This document shows, piece after piece, positions 33,783-42,900 of a stretch of 46,587 nucleotides of DNA. Source of the stretch: Flavobacteriia bacterium (GTDB taxonomy: Bacteria; Bacteroidota; Bacteroidia; Flavobacteriales_D; Crocinitomicaceae); contig CANGOF010000010.1 in the NCBI GenBank assembly GCA_947455515.1, positions 1 through 46,587 of the forward strand, written 5' to 3'. The first letter of the stretch is position 1. The number at the start of each line of letters is the position of its first letter. The position numbers and the translations under genes are program-made. The notes beneath the pieces are model-generated. The model was not told where the DNA came from. It searched no databases and saw nothing but the letters and a program-made list of their open reading frames with translations.

Positions 33783-34453
33783 ATAATCAATTAACTATTA
33801 CCGATTTTGAAGCTGTAATTTTCGACATGGATGGCGTTTTAATCGATTCCGAACCTGTGTGGAAAATTGCGATGGGAGAAGTGTTTCAATCCGTGGGGTG
33901 TCCATTAACAGTCAAAGATTTTCAACAAACCGTTGGACTCCGTATTGATGAGGTAATTGCTTATTGGTACAAACATAGTCCATGGGAAGGAGTTAGCCCT
34001 GAGGAAGTCGAACAACGTATTGTAGATAAAATGGTTGAACTAATTTCATCCAATGGCAAACCTTTGGTTGGGGTAATTGAAACGTTGTCTTTTCTGAAAC
34101 AAAAAGGGATTAAAATTGGATTAGCTACATCATCGTATTCAGTATTAATTGATTGTGTATTAGAGACCTTATCCATTAAACAGTATTTCGATTTCACCCA
34201 TTCGGCAGAACATGAATCGTATGGTAAACCACACCCAGCAGTATATTTGACTACCGCTGAAAAATTAGGGGTAAATCCTTTGAAATGTTTAGTCATAGAA
34301 GATAGTATCAACGGAGTTATTTCAGGAAAAGCTGCTCGAATGATGGTAGTTTGTATACCTGAAAAAACACATTATCCAAACCCTAAATTGATACTTGCTG
34401 ATTATAATTACGACACCATGGAGGAGATGTTGAATCATCTAAAAATTTCCTAA
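33779..34453 (+). CDS. hxpB: HAD-superfamily phosphatase, HxpB/YniC-like
   Basis: The 224-residue cytosolic protein is a subfamily-I HAD phosphatase. Motif I is FDMDGVLIDSEPVW, followed by a cap domain (GLRIDEVIAYWY), motif II LATSSYS, then GKPHPAVYLTTAEKLG and motif III/IV IEDSINGVISGKAARM. The TVGLRIDEV and SINGVISGKAARM stretches are strikingly like E. coli YniC/HxpB, which dephosphorylates 2-deoxyglucose-6-phosphate and hexitol phosphates. The exact substrate here is inferred. The start overlaps the propeller-like gene by ATGA. Confidence 0.85.
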   Translation: MNNQLTITDFEAVIFDMDGVLIDSEPVWKIAMGEVFQSVGCPLTVKDFQQTVGLRIDEVIAYWYKHSPWEGVSPEEVEQRIVDKMVELISSNGKPLVGVIETLSFLKQKGIKIGLATSSYSVLIDCVLETLSIKQYFDFTHSAEHESYGKPHPAVYLTTAEKLGVNPLKCLVIEDSINGVISGKAARMMVVCIPEKTHYPNPKLILADYNYDTMEEMLNHLKIS

Positions 34454-34493
34454 GTGTAATTTTTATTAATTTTACAACAAATCTATCTCCATT

Positions 34494-35096
34494 ATGCTTT
34501 TAGAAATCCAAGATAAAATAGTTTCCCTAGACCTTTTCGAAAAAAAATTCGTGTGTGACTTAAGTGCGTGTAAAGGTGCTTGTTGTATCGAGGGTGATTC
34601 TGGCGCTCCATTGACCTTTGAAGAAGTTTCTATCATGGAAGATAACTTGGAAGTTATTAAACCATATATGCGTCAAGAAGGAATAGATGCTGTTGAAGAG
34701 ACGGGGGTGTTTTATATGGATTGGGACAATGAACCAGTGACAACTTTAGTCAATGAGAAAGAGTGTGCTTTTGTTGCTTTTGACGACAAAGGAACTGCAT
34801 TGTGTGCGATTGAACAAGCGCATAAAGACGGAAAGTTAGATTTTAAAAAACCTATTTCGTGTCATTTATATCCTATTCGCGCAAAGAAGTTTAAGGAATT
34901 TGAAGCCTTGAATTACAATACCTGGGATATTTGTTCACCTGCCTGTGCTTGTGGCGAACAGTTAGATGTAAAGGTGTACAAGTTTTTAAAAGAACCGATT
35001 ATCCGTGCTTATGGGGAAGAATTTTTTCAAGAATTAGAAGTGGTGGATAAGGACATCGAAGAACAAAAGAAAAACGGGGAATTTCCACAGAGATAA
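34494..35096 (+). CDS. DUF3109 family cysteine-rich protein
   Basis: The 200-residue cytosolic protein has cysteine clusters consistent with metal or Fe-S binding: CDLSACKGACCIEGDSGAPL, ISCHLYPIR and DICSPACACGEQ. This is the pattern of DUF3109, conserved in Bacteroidota and related to YkgJ-like zinc/iron-chelating proteins. The reaction is unknown. It lies 40 bases after the HAD gene with no terminator between, and its stop is two bases from the convergent toxin gene. Confidence 0.88.
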   Translation: MLLEIQDKIVSLDLFEKKFVCDLSACKGACCIEGDSGAPLTFEEVSIMEDNLEVIKPYMRQEGIDAVEETGVFYMDWDNEPVTTLVNEKECAFVAFDDKGTALCAIEQAHKDGKLDFKKPISCHLYPIRAKKFKEFEALNYNTWDICSPACACGEQLDVKVYKFLKEPIIRAYGEEFFQELEVVDKDIEEQKKNGEFPQR

Positions 35097-35098
35097 AA

Positions 35099-35401
35099 CT
35101 ATCTCTTTTTCAATTTATTTGGATTTTTACGTGTATCAAAAACATGAGTGATTATTACGCAATCATCTTTAACGACATAAATTATTTTGTTGTGATTGCT
35201 TAAAAGATATCTATGTTCTTCTTCATAGAATGAAAGTAAAGGTTCAATTTGACCTAAATACAAACCAAGTTTTAGCGTATTTGTTGCATGTAATATTTCC
35301 TTAATAATTTTTTTTGCAACTTTTTTATTCGAAGTATTAAGATAAAATTGAAAAATAGTTTCTAAATCCTTTTCAGCAGAAACTGTCCATTTTAGAAGCA
35401 T
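35099..35401 (-). CDS. ParE/RelE-type toxin
   Basis: The 100-residue basic protein has the ParE/RelE layout: an N-terminal helix pair (KWTVSAEKDLETIFQFYLN), a central HRYLLSNHNKIIYVV strand, and the terminal VIITHVFDTRKNP. The lysine-rich C-terminus fits a toxin. The start was moved to 35401, because that ATG follows the antitoxin stop (TAACATG) and the longer 35425 start would extend into the antitoxin. Target (gyrase or ribosome) cannot be told apart by eye. It ends two bases from the convergent DUF3109 gene. Confidence 0.85.
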   Translation of the reverse strand: MLLKWTVSAEKDLETIFQFYLNTSNKKVAKKIIKEILHATNTLKLGLYLGQIEPLLSFYEEEHRYLLSNHNKIIYVVKDDCVIITHVFDTRKNPNKLKKR

Positions 35402-35402
35402 G

Positions 35403-35630
35403 TTACCACTTTTTGATTTTCTCAACTAATTCTTCTTGGGATATAAGTTTACCGTCTTGAATTTCTTGACGAGTGACTAATACACGATCAATAATTTCTT
35501 TGTCAGACATGGATGGATATGTAGAAATCTCATCCTCAATTACTTTTACAAAATCCAATGATTTAACGTATTCCATAAAAGCAAGTACTTTAGGATTTGT
35601 CGAGTCATTAATATGTAGTGTAAAAGCCAT
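35403..35630 (-). CDS. Antitoxin partner of the ParE/RelE-type toxin
   Basis: The 75-residue acidic protein precedes the toxin by one base on the same strand. Its C-terminal tail EIQDGKLISQEELVEKIKKW is the amphipathic type used by many addiction-module antitoxins to wrap the toxin. No ribbon-helix-helix or HTH domain is evident in the N-terminal half (AFTLHINDSTNPKVLAFMEYV), so the DNA-binding class is unclear. The start was moved from 35675 to 35630, since the longer start falls inside the promoter elements. Confidence 0.8.
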   Translation of the reverse strand: MAFTLHINDSTNPKVLAFMEYVKSLDFVKVIEDEISTYPSMSDKEIIDRVLVTRQEIQDGKLISQEELVEKIKKW

Positions 35631-35645
35631 GTTTTCTTTTTTAAT

Positions 35646-35675
35646 CAAATATACTAAATAGATTATTTTTTTCAA
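35646..35675 (-). promoter_or_regulatory. Promoter of the toxin-antitoxin operon (TTG-N19-TATATTTG)
   Basis: Read on the minus strand, TTG at 35675-35673 is followed after 19 bases by TATATTTG at 35653-35646, a textbook Bacteroidota promoter. The start codon at 35630 lies 15 bases beyond the -7 box, so the leader is very short. Confidence 0.75.
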
Positions 35676-35697
35676 AATATTTTTAAGTCCTTACTTT

Positions 35698-35728
35698 TTG
35701 ATATTCTAAACCAAAAGGTATAACTTTG
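35698..35728 (+). promoter_or_regulatory. Promoter of the aldehyde dehydrogenase gene (TTG-N20-TAACTTTG)
   Basis: TTG at 35698-35700 and TAACTTTG at 35721-35728 are 20 bases apart. The ATG at 35750 follows a short AT-rich leader. It is divergent from the toxin-antitoxin promoter, with only 22 bases between the two -33 elements. Confidence 0.78.
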
Positions 35729-35749
35729 TTTTAACTAAAAAACAAAATT

Positions 35750-37306
35750 ATGGCTGAAGTACAAGCAGGATTAGAAATTCAAGAAATATTAGATCAATTA
35801 GGGATTGAAGCTACGAATAGTGGTGCATCTACAGGTAGTTTTTGGTATGAAACTAAAGGTGAAACGATTGATTCTTACTCTCCAGTAGACGGAAAATTAA
35901 TCGCGTCTGTTACTGCTGCTACAGAAGCAGAATATCAAAAAATTGTTGACAAAGCGCAAAAAGCGTTTAAAGAATGGAGACAAGTTCCTGCACCAAAACG
36001 TGGTGAAGTTGTTCGTCAATTAGCAGAAAAATTAAGAGAATATAAAGAGCCACTTGGAAAATTGGTTTCTTACGAAATGGGTAAATCCTTACAAGAAGGG
36101 TTGGGTGAAGTTCAAGAGATGATTGATATCTGTGATTTCGCTGTAGGTTTATCACGTCAATTATATGGTTTAACAATGCATTCTGAGCGCGCTGGACACA
36201 GAATGTACGAGCAATACCACCCACTTGGATTGGTAGGTATCATTTCTGCATTCAATTTCCCGGTTGCAGTTTGGAATTGGAATACAGCGTTAGCATGGGT
36301 GTGTGGTGATGTTTGTATTTGGAAACCATCTGAAAAAACACCATTAACAGCAATTGCTTGTCAAAAAATTACAGAAGAAGTATTTACAGACAATGACGTT
36401 CCAGAAGGAGTATCTAACTTAATTATTGGTGGAGCTGAAATCGGAAAATTATTAACTGCAGATACACGCGTTCCTTTGATTTCTGCAACTGGTTCTACGC
36501 GTATGGGTAAATCTGTTGGTGAAGTTGTTGGTGCTCGTTTAGGTAAATCATTATTGGAATTAGGAGGTAACAATGCAATTATAATTACTCCAACTGCTGA
36601 CTTAAAAGTGGTTGTTCCAGGTGCAGTTTTTGGCGCTGTTGGAACTGCTGGTCAACGTTGTACTTCTACGCGTCGTTTGATTATTCATGAAGATGTATAT
36701 GATGTTGTTAGAGATGCAATCGTGAAAGCGTATGGTCAATTAAAAATTGGTAATCCCCTAGATACAAATATGCACGTTGGACCACTTATTGATAAAGATG
36801 CTGTTGCTGCGTATGAAAATGCGTTGAAACAAGTTGTTATTGAAGGAGGTAAAGTGTTAGTAGAAGGCGAAGTGCTTTCTGGTGAAGGATATGAATCAGG
36901 ATGTTATGTGAAACCAGCGATTGCGGAAGCATCAAATTCATTTAAAATTGTTCAACACGAAACTTTTGCACCAATTCTTTACATTATGAAATACTCTGGT
37001 GGTGTAGAAAATGCAATAGAAATGCAAAATGCAGTGCCTCAAGGGTTATCTTCTGCAATCATGACAAACAACTTGAAAGAAGCAGAAGCATTTTTAGCAG
37101 CTTCAGGTTCGGATTGTGGTATCGCAAATGTAAATATCGGTACTTCTGGTGCTGAGATTGGAGGTGCTTTTGGTGGTGAAAAAGAAACTGGTGGTGGACG
37201 TGAGTCTGGATCAGATGCTTGGAAAGTGTACATGCGTCGTCAAACAAATACGATTAATTACTCAGACAGCTTACCTTTAGCACAAGGGATTAAATTTGAT
37301 TTATAA
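35750..37306 (+). CDS. Aldehyde dehydrogenase, ALDH7/antiquitin type (alpha-aminoadipic semialdehyde/piperideine-6-carboxylate dehydrogenase)
   Basis: The 518-residue cytosolic enzyme has all core ALDH features: FNFPVAVWNWNTALAW, the cofactor-binding KPSEKTPLTA, the general-base block LLELGGNNAII and the catalytic cysteine block GTAGQRCTSTRRLI. The GQRCTSTRRL and FNFPVAVWNWN forms are characteristic of ALDH7 (antiquitin, AmaB/Pcd), which oxidises alpha-aminoadipic semialdehyde in lysine degradation with NAD(P)+. No other lysine-pathway gene is next to it, so the pathway assignment rests on subfamily resemblance. It is a single-gene unit with its own promoter and a strong terminator. Confidence 0.9.
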   Translation: MAEVQAGLEIQEILDQLGIEATNSGASTGSFWYETKGETIDSYSPVDGKLIASVTAATEAEYQKIVDKAQKAFKEWRQVPAPKRGEVVRQLAEKLREYKEPLGKLVSYEMGKSLQEGLGEVQEMIDICDFAVGLSRQLYGLTMHSERAGHRMYEQYHPLGLVGIISAFNFPVAVWNWNTALAWVCGDVCIWKPSEKTPLTAIACQKITEEVFTDNDVPEGVSNLIIGGAEIGKLLTADTRVPLISATGSTRMGKSVGEVVGARLGKSLLELGGNNAIIITPTADLKVVVPGAVFGAVGTAGQRCTSTRRLIIHEDVYDVVRDAIVKAYGQLKIGNPLDTNMHVGPLIDKDAVAAYENALKQVVIEGGKVLVEGEVLSGEGYESGCYVKPAIAEASNSFKIVQHETFAPILYIMKYSGGVENAIEMQNAVPQGLSSAIMTNNLKEAEAFLAASGSDCGIANVNIGTSGAEIGGAFGGEKETGGGRESGSDAWKVYMRRQTNTINYSDSLPLAQGIKFDL

Positions 37307-37329
37307 TAAAATAAAAACAATGTTTTTAT

Positions 37330-37359
37330 AAGGCGATTGCGATGCAATCGCCTTTTTTT
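37330..37359 (+). terminator. Rho-independent terminator after the aldehyde dehydrogenase
   Basis: AAGGCGATTGC pairs perfectly with GCAATCGCCTT around a 3-base loop and is followed by a T-run. It lies about 25 bases after the stop. Confidence 0.95.
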
Positions 37360-37388
37360 ATATAATTTTATTGTGTTCTATTTAGTTC

Positions 37389-37460
37389 GGGTTAGTCGCG
37401 ATTAAACCCTTCACACCCTTATATCCGTCCTTCATCTATCCCTTCTCACCCCTTATATTC
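37389..37460. repeat. GGGTTAGTCG hairpin (copy B) and pyrimidine-rich repeats upstream of the efflux operon
   Basis: GGGTTAGTCGCGATTAAACCC at 37389-37409 can close with GGGTT/AACCC and shares its 10-base core with 1269-1278. It is followed by a C/T-rich stretch with two similar segments, CACACCCTTATATCC and CTCACCCCTTATATTC. The segment resembles a degraded intergenic repeat. A regulatory role before the tolC-type gene is possible but unproven. Confidence 0.45.
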
Positions 37461-37512
37461 TGCTCTTCGTCGATTATTTACAGGCTAAATTATTTACACG
37501 ATTTTTAATATT

Positions 37513-37520
37513 TATATTTG
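37513..37520 (+). promoter_or_regulatory. Candidate -7 box TATATTTG upstream of the efflux operon
   Basis: TATATTTG fits TAnnTTTG and lies 43 bases before the ATG of the TolC-type gene. A matching TTG -33 element is not found at the normal spacing, so this may be an activator-dependent promoter. Confidence 0.5.
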
Positions 37521-37563
37521 TTCTGAATAATACATTGATTGAATACTAATTAATTGTAAGTAC

Positions 37564-38862
37564 ATGAAAAACAAATTGTTATTTTTAACCATTGCCTTTT
37601 ATGCTTTTTCAAGTAAAGCACAAACGCTTAATTTGGAACAATGCCTTAAAATGGCAGATACTGCTAATGTAATCATACGAAATGCGCGTGTGGACGTGGC
37701 AATGAGTGCAAGTCAAATAGATGCTTATCAATCTGCATTATTACCTAAATTAATTTATGCTGGCGATTATAAGTACAATGCTATTATTCCAGGACAGTTA
37801 ATTCCAGGACAAATTGCAGGTGGAGCTCCAGGTACCTATGTTGCGGTGCAATTTGGTGTTCCAGTAAATATTAGTAATACAGTTCAATTGAACCAAGTAT
37901 TGTTTAATCCGCAATTGAATGCAGCGATTAAAACTTTGAAAATTAATCAGGAAGTTTCTGAAATTCAAGCGGGTTTGACAGAACAAAATATAAAATACCA
38001 ATTGATTCAGACGTATTACAATTTGCAAGCGGTTCACAAACAATTAGCTTTTGTGCAAGAAAATGGTCTCAATATGGATAAAATGATTGCTAATATGAAA
38101 GCGATGTATGAGCAAAAATTGGTGATTTCTACGGAATTAGATAAATTAAACATTACACGTTTAACTCTGAAGAATCAAGAACAAACCTTGATTTCAACGA
38201 AGGAAAAAACTGAGAACTACTTAAAATTAATGATTGGTAAAACAATCAATGATAAAGTCGAATTTCAACAAGAAGGTGATGTACAACGTACTCTTTTGAA
38301 GGAACAAAAAGGAGTAAACGCATTGGATATACAGTTGCTACAAGCGCAACAACGTTTAAATTTAGTAGAGCGTAAAGGGATTAACATGGCATATTTACCA
38401 GTACTTTCTTTTTACGGAACTTATTTATATAGCTATAATTACCGTCCTGAAAGTTCATTTGGAAAAGGTATCAATGGGGCTTTTGTTGGATTGAAATTAG
38501 ATTGGACATTATTTGATGGCTTCGAAAAATACCATAAATCAAAAGTGAATTTATTTCAACGTGGAAAAATCGCTGACCAACTCGATTATTCTAAAAAACA
38601 GTTGGATGTAAACATTATTAACGCGAAAAAACAAGTGGAGATACAAACCCAATCGCTACAAATTTCGCAAGAACAATTGGTTTTAGCTGAGAAGGTTCAA
38701 AAACAAGCGAAGTTTTCATTTGAACAAGGAGTTATTAGTTCAAATGATTTATTAAAAAGTGAAAATGATTTATATCAAGCTCAAACAAATGTAGTTGTTG
38801 CCTATGTTCAATTACGTCAAGCAGAATTGGAATTATTAAAATTAACTGGAAATATAAAATAA
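37564..38862 (+). CDS. TolC-family outer-membrane efflux protein
   Basis: The 432-residue protein has a signal peptide (FYAFSSKAQ) and two long helical repeats typical of TolC/OEP proteins. Examples are LNLEQCLKMADTANVIIRNARVDVAMS near the start and SFEQGVISSNDLLKSENDLYQAQ near the end. It forms the outer-membrane tunnel of a tripartite RND pump. The adaptor gene follows six bases later and the pump eight bases after that, so the three are one operon. No lipobox is seen, unlike many Gram-negative homologues. Confidence 0.92.
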   Translation: MKNKLLFLTIAFYAFSSKAQTLNLEQCLKMADTANVIIRNARVDVAMSASQIDAYQSALLPKLIYAGDYKYNAIIPGQLIPGQIAGGAPGTYVAVQFGVPVNISNTVQLNQVLFNPQLNAAIKTLKINQEVSEIQAGLTEQNIKYQLIQTYYNLQAVHKQLAFVQENGLNMDKMIANMKAMYEQKLVISTELDKLNITRLTLKNQEQTLISTKEKTENYLKLMIGKTINDKVEFQQEGDVQRTLLKEQKGVNALDIQLLQAQQRLNLVERKGINMAYLPVLSFYGTYLYSYNYRPESSFGKGINGAFVGLKLDWTLFDGFEKYHKSKVNLFQRGKIADQLDYSKKQLDVNIINAKKQVEIQTQSLQISQEQLVLAEKVQKQAKFSFEQGVISSNDLLKSENDLYQAQTNVVVAYVQLRQAELELLKLTGNIK

Positions 38863-38868
38863 ACGAAT

Positions 38869-39924
38869 ATGAATAAGAGAGTAATAACAATTATAGGTAT
38901 TGCAATTGTATTGGTAGCAATTAGTGTCGTAAAACTAAAAAGTAACAAGCAAAAAGTTCAAGCTAAATTGTATATCCATGATACGACAACGGCTATTTTA
39001 GTGAATGTTGCAAAACCTAAATTTCATTCCTTTGAAAATTCATTTTCCTACTTAGGAACGTTCGACCCAAATAAACAAAACTTAATAGGTTCAGATGTAG
39101 CAGGAAAAATCATTCTTATGAATATACAGGATGGAGACAAAGTATCTAAGGGTCAAATTTTAGCAAAATTAGATGATGAAATGTTGTCTTTACAATTAGA
39201 AAATGCAGCAATTCAAGTAGAAAGTCAAAAAAATGATGATGCACGTAATAGCTATTTAATTAAAGAAAATGCAATTACGGGTGTTCAAAATGAAAAAACG
39301 AAATTAGCGTTGAAAGCAGCTGAAGCGAATTATAAATTGATTAAGAAACAATTCAAAAACACATCAATCACTTCTCCATTTGCTGGTGTGGTTACTAAAA
39401 AAATGGTCGACTTAGGAAGTGTGATCGGTATCGGAACTCCTTTGTTTGAAATTACAGACATTTCTTCTGTAAAATTAAATATTTCTGTACCAGAGCGAGA
39501 CATTCTAAAATTCAAAGAAGGTCAAAAAGTTATAATTAATGTAGATGTGTATGACAATATTGATTTTCAAGGAACGGTTTCTTCTATTGGAGTAAAAGCA
39601 GATGCAAGTCATAATTTCAAAGTAGAAATTGCGGTTAAAAATTCTGGTAAAAATCGTATTATGGCTGGAATGTACGGTTCTGTGAAGTTGGCAAATGCAA
39701 CCGCTAAAAATGCGCTATCTGTAGCACGTAAAGCACTTGTAGGTTCAACGAAACATCCTCAGGTATACATTGTTCGCAATGGTAAAGCGAAATTGGTTTC
39801 GTTTACAGCTGGTACAAGCGATGGTGAATTTATTGAAATTGTAGATGGTTTGACTGCCAATGATGTAGTAATTGTGAAAGGTCAAATTAATTTACAAAAT
39901 AATTCAAACGTTCTTATTAAATAA
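38869..39924 (+). CDS. RND efflux periplasmic adaptor (membrane fusion protein)
   Basis: The 351-residue protein has one N-terminal membrane anchor (ITIIGIAIVLVAISVV). A lipoyl/biotinyl-like half follows (IGSDVAGKIILMNIQDGDKVSKG), then a short alpha-hairpin, and the second lipoyl half and beta-barrel (TSITSPFAGVVTKKMVDLGSV). The C-terminal SVARKALVGS and VDGLTANDVVIVKGQ match HlyD/MFP adaptors. It links the RND pump to the TolC-type tunnel. Position between those two genes in a tight operon supports the call. Confidence 0.92.
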   Translation: MNKRVITIIGIAIVLVAISVVKLKSNKQKVQAKLYIHDTTTAILVNVAKPKFHSFENSFSYLGTFDPNKQNLIGSDVAGKIILMNIQDGDKVSKGQILAKLDDEMLSLQLENAAIQVESQKNDDARNSYLIKENAITGVQNEKTKLALKAAEANYKLIKKQFKNTSITSPFAGVVTKKMVDLGSVIGIGTPLFEITDISSVKLNISVPERDILKFKEGQKVIINVDVYDNIDFQGTVSSIGVKADASHNFKVEIAVKNSGKNRIMAGMYGSVKLANATAKNALSVARKALVGSTKHPQVYIVRNGKAKLVSFTAGTSDGEFIEIVDGLTANDVVIVKGQINLQNNSNVLIK

Positions 39925-39932
39925 TTGATATT

Positions 39933-42900
39933 ATGACAATTACGGAAATTGCTATCAAACGACCTTCCTTAATTATTGTAATTTTTACAATACTTATTGG
40001 AGGAGGGATGCTAAGTTACAATCAACTTAGTTATCAATTATTACCTGATTTTTCACCTCCCTTATTAACCATTACAACTCCATATCCAGGAGCTTCTCCA
40101 TCCATTGTTGAGAGTCAAGTATCTGAACCTATGGAGGATGCGTTAAGTGGTTTGGAAGGGATTAAAGAAGTAACTTCTTTCTCTTTGGAAAATGCTTCGA
40201 TGGTTTTGTTAGAGTTTGAACACTCAACAGATATTGAACAAGTGATGCAGGATGCCCAACGTAAAATTGAAGGTTTAAAAAAGAATCTTCCAGACGATGC
40301 GGAAACACCTGTTATTTCAAAAATTGAGCCTAATGCTTCTCCTGTTTTACAAGTAAGTGTAACAGCTAAAAATTTGGAAGACCGTGCATTTTTTGAATTG
40401 ATGAAAGAGGATGTGCTTCCAATGTTGAAACAAACGCAAGGTGTTGGTGAAATAAATGTTCTTGGAGGTGAAGAACGCGAAGTGCGTGTTAACATCGATA
40501 AGCAAAAAGCGAAATTAGCTGGGTTGTCGTTAACTTCAATCAACCAAGCCATTGCTGCTGCGAATATTGAATTCCCTACTGGTAAAGTGAAAGATTTAAA
40601 CGAGCAAATGACAGTTCGTTTGGCTGGAAAATACAAAACGGTAGCCGAACTTCAAAATTTAGTATTAGGTTCAAATGGAACCTCGACAGTTAAATTGAAG
40701 GATGTAGCAGATGTTTATGATGGTTTAAAAGACCAATTAACGATTAGTCGTTACAATGGAATTAATGGAATTGGTTTACGTATTAAAAAACAATCCGATG
40801 CAAATGCAGTGATTCTTTCGAAGTTGACTCAAGAGAAATTCAAATCGTTGGAAGAAAAATACAAAAAAGAAGGCTTGAAATTTGAGGTTGCAACAGATAC
40901 TTCTGTTCCAACAATTCAAGCGGTAGACGCAGTATTCCACGATTTAGAATTAGCAGTTTTCTTAGTGGCGCTGGTAATGATATTATTCTTACATAGTTTG
41001 CGTAATGCATTCATCGTTTTAGTTTCTATTCCAGCATCGTTGATTTCAACATTCATTGCCATGTATTTACTTGGATATACCTTAAACTTAATGACTTTGT
41101 TAGCAATGTCATTAGTGATTGGTATCTTGGTGGATGACTCGATTGTGGTATTGGAAAATATTTACCGCCACTTAAGCATGGGAAAAGACAAGCGTCAAGC
41201 TGCATTGGATGGAAGAAATGAAATTGGGTTTACTGCCCTTGCCATTACGTTTGTGGATGTCGTTGTATTTACTCCTGTTGTATTCGTTCAAGGTACGATT
41301 TCGGATATCCTTCATCAATTCTCAATTGTTGTTGTGATTTCTACTTTGATGTCTTTATTTGTATGTTTTACATTAACACCATGGTTAGCTTCTCGTTTTG
41401 CCAAAGAAACAGTGTTAAAACAATCCAATCCATTCCATCGTATTTTGATGTGGGTAGAACGTCGTATTACGATTTTTACGGATCAATACGTGTTGTTGGT
41501 TGCTTGGGTATTGAAACATAAAATAGTAGCTTCAATTGGTGTTTTGGTATTGTTCATTGCTTCCATTGTAGTGATGGGGACAGGAATTGTTGGTCAAGAG
41601 TTTGTTGCTCAAGGTGACCAAGGAAAATTCATGGTGAAATTGAAATACGATAAGAGTACTCCATTTGAAGAAAACAATGCCACTACATATGCAATAGAGC
41701 AGTTTATCTTAGCACAAAAAGATGTGAAGATGGTATTCTCTAATGTAGGTGGGCCTAGTGCTGGAATGGGAGCTGCTTCTTTTGGTAATGAGTCGCGTTC
41801 AGAATTGACTGTGAAGTTGAAAGATCATGTACAAGATCATTATCCAACCGCAGAATATATGAGTAAAATTCGTGAGAAAATTGAGCATAAATTCCCAGGA
41901 ATCGAAGTGAAAACAATCAATATCGGAATGGTGGAATCTGAAGAGGCACCAATCGAAATTTTCTTATCAAGTAACGATACAGATTTATTAATGGAAGAAG
42001 CAAGACGTTTGAAAAAAGCGATCTTATTGATGCCAGGAGCAAAAGATCCAACGATTTCTACAGATGATATTACGCCTGAAATTCGTGTTGAATTAGACCG
42101 TGAAAAAATGGGTCAGTTAGGATTACCAATTGCTGTTGTGGGAGTTCAATTGCAAAATGCGTTGTCAGGAAACTCGTCCTCTAATTTCTCTGAAAATGCA
42201 AATGAGTATGACATCCGTGTGATGATGGATCAAGGAGATCGTAAAAATGTAGATGATATCAAAAACATGAGTTTTACTACAACGAAAGGGAATGTAGTAG
42301 AATTGGAAGAGTTTGCAAATATTGCGATTGAGAATGGTTTTGGTTCGTTAGAACGTAAAAATAGATTAAGTTCAACAACCGTTCGTGCGTATGTATTGGG
42401 TACAGCAGGAGGGACCTTAGCTCAAAAAATCAATGAATATTTGGAGAAAGAACCTTTGAACGAAAACGTAAGATTGACTTGGGGTGGTGAGGTTAAACGT
42501 CAGAAAGAAGGTTTCGGAGCGATGGGTACAGCAATGTTGATTGGTTTAGTACTTGTGTACTTAATCATGGTAGCTTTGTATGACAACTTCATTTATCCGT
42601 TTGTGGTATTATTCTCCATACCAGTTGCATTAATTGGTGCTTTGTTAGCATTAAATTTCTCATCTTCAAATATCGGTATTTTTACCATGTTAGGTATGAT
42701 CATGTTACTTGGATTGGTTGCTAAGAATGCAATCTTAATTGTCGATTTTACCAATCATTTGAAAACAACAGGTAAAAATACCACTGAAGCATTATTGGAA
42801 GCAATTAAAGAACGTATGCGACCAATTTTAATGACAACGATTGCGATGGTAATCGGTATGGTTCCAATTGCAATTGCAAAAGGTTCTGGTGCAGAATGGA

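Noticed and set aside
40115-40636. 173-aa minus-strand ORF
   Set aside because: Antisense to conserved RND pump sequence, with Ser/Phe-rich composition typical of reverse reading.
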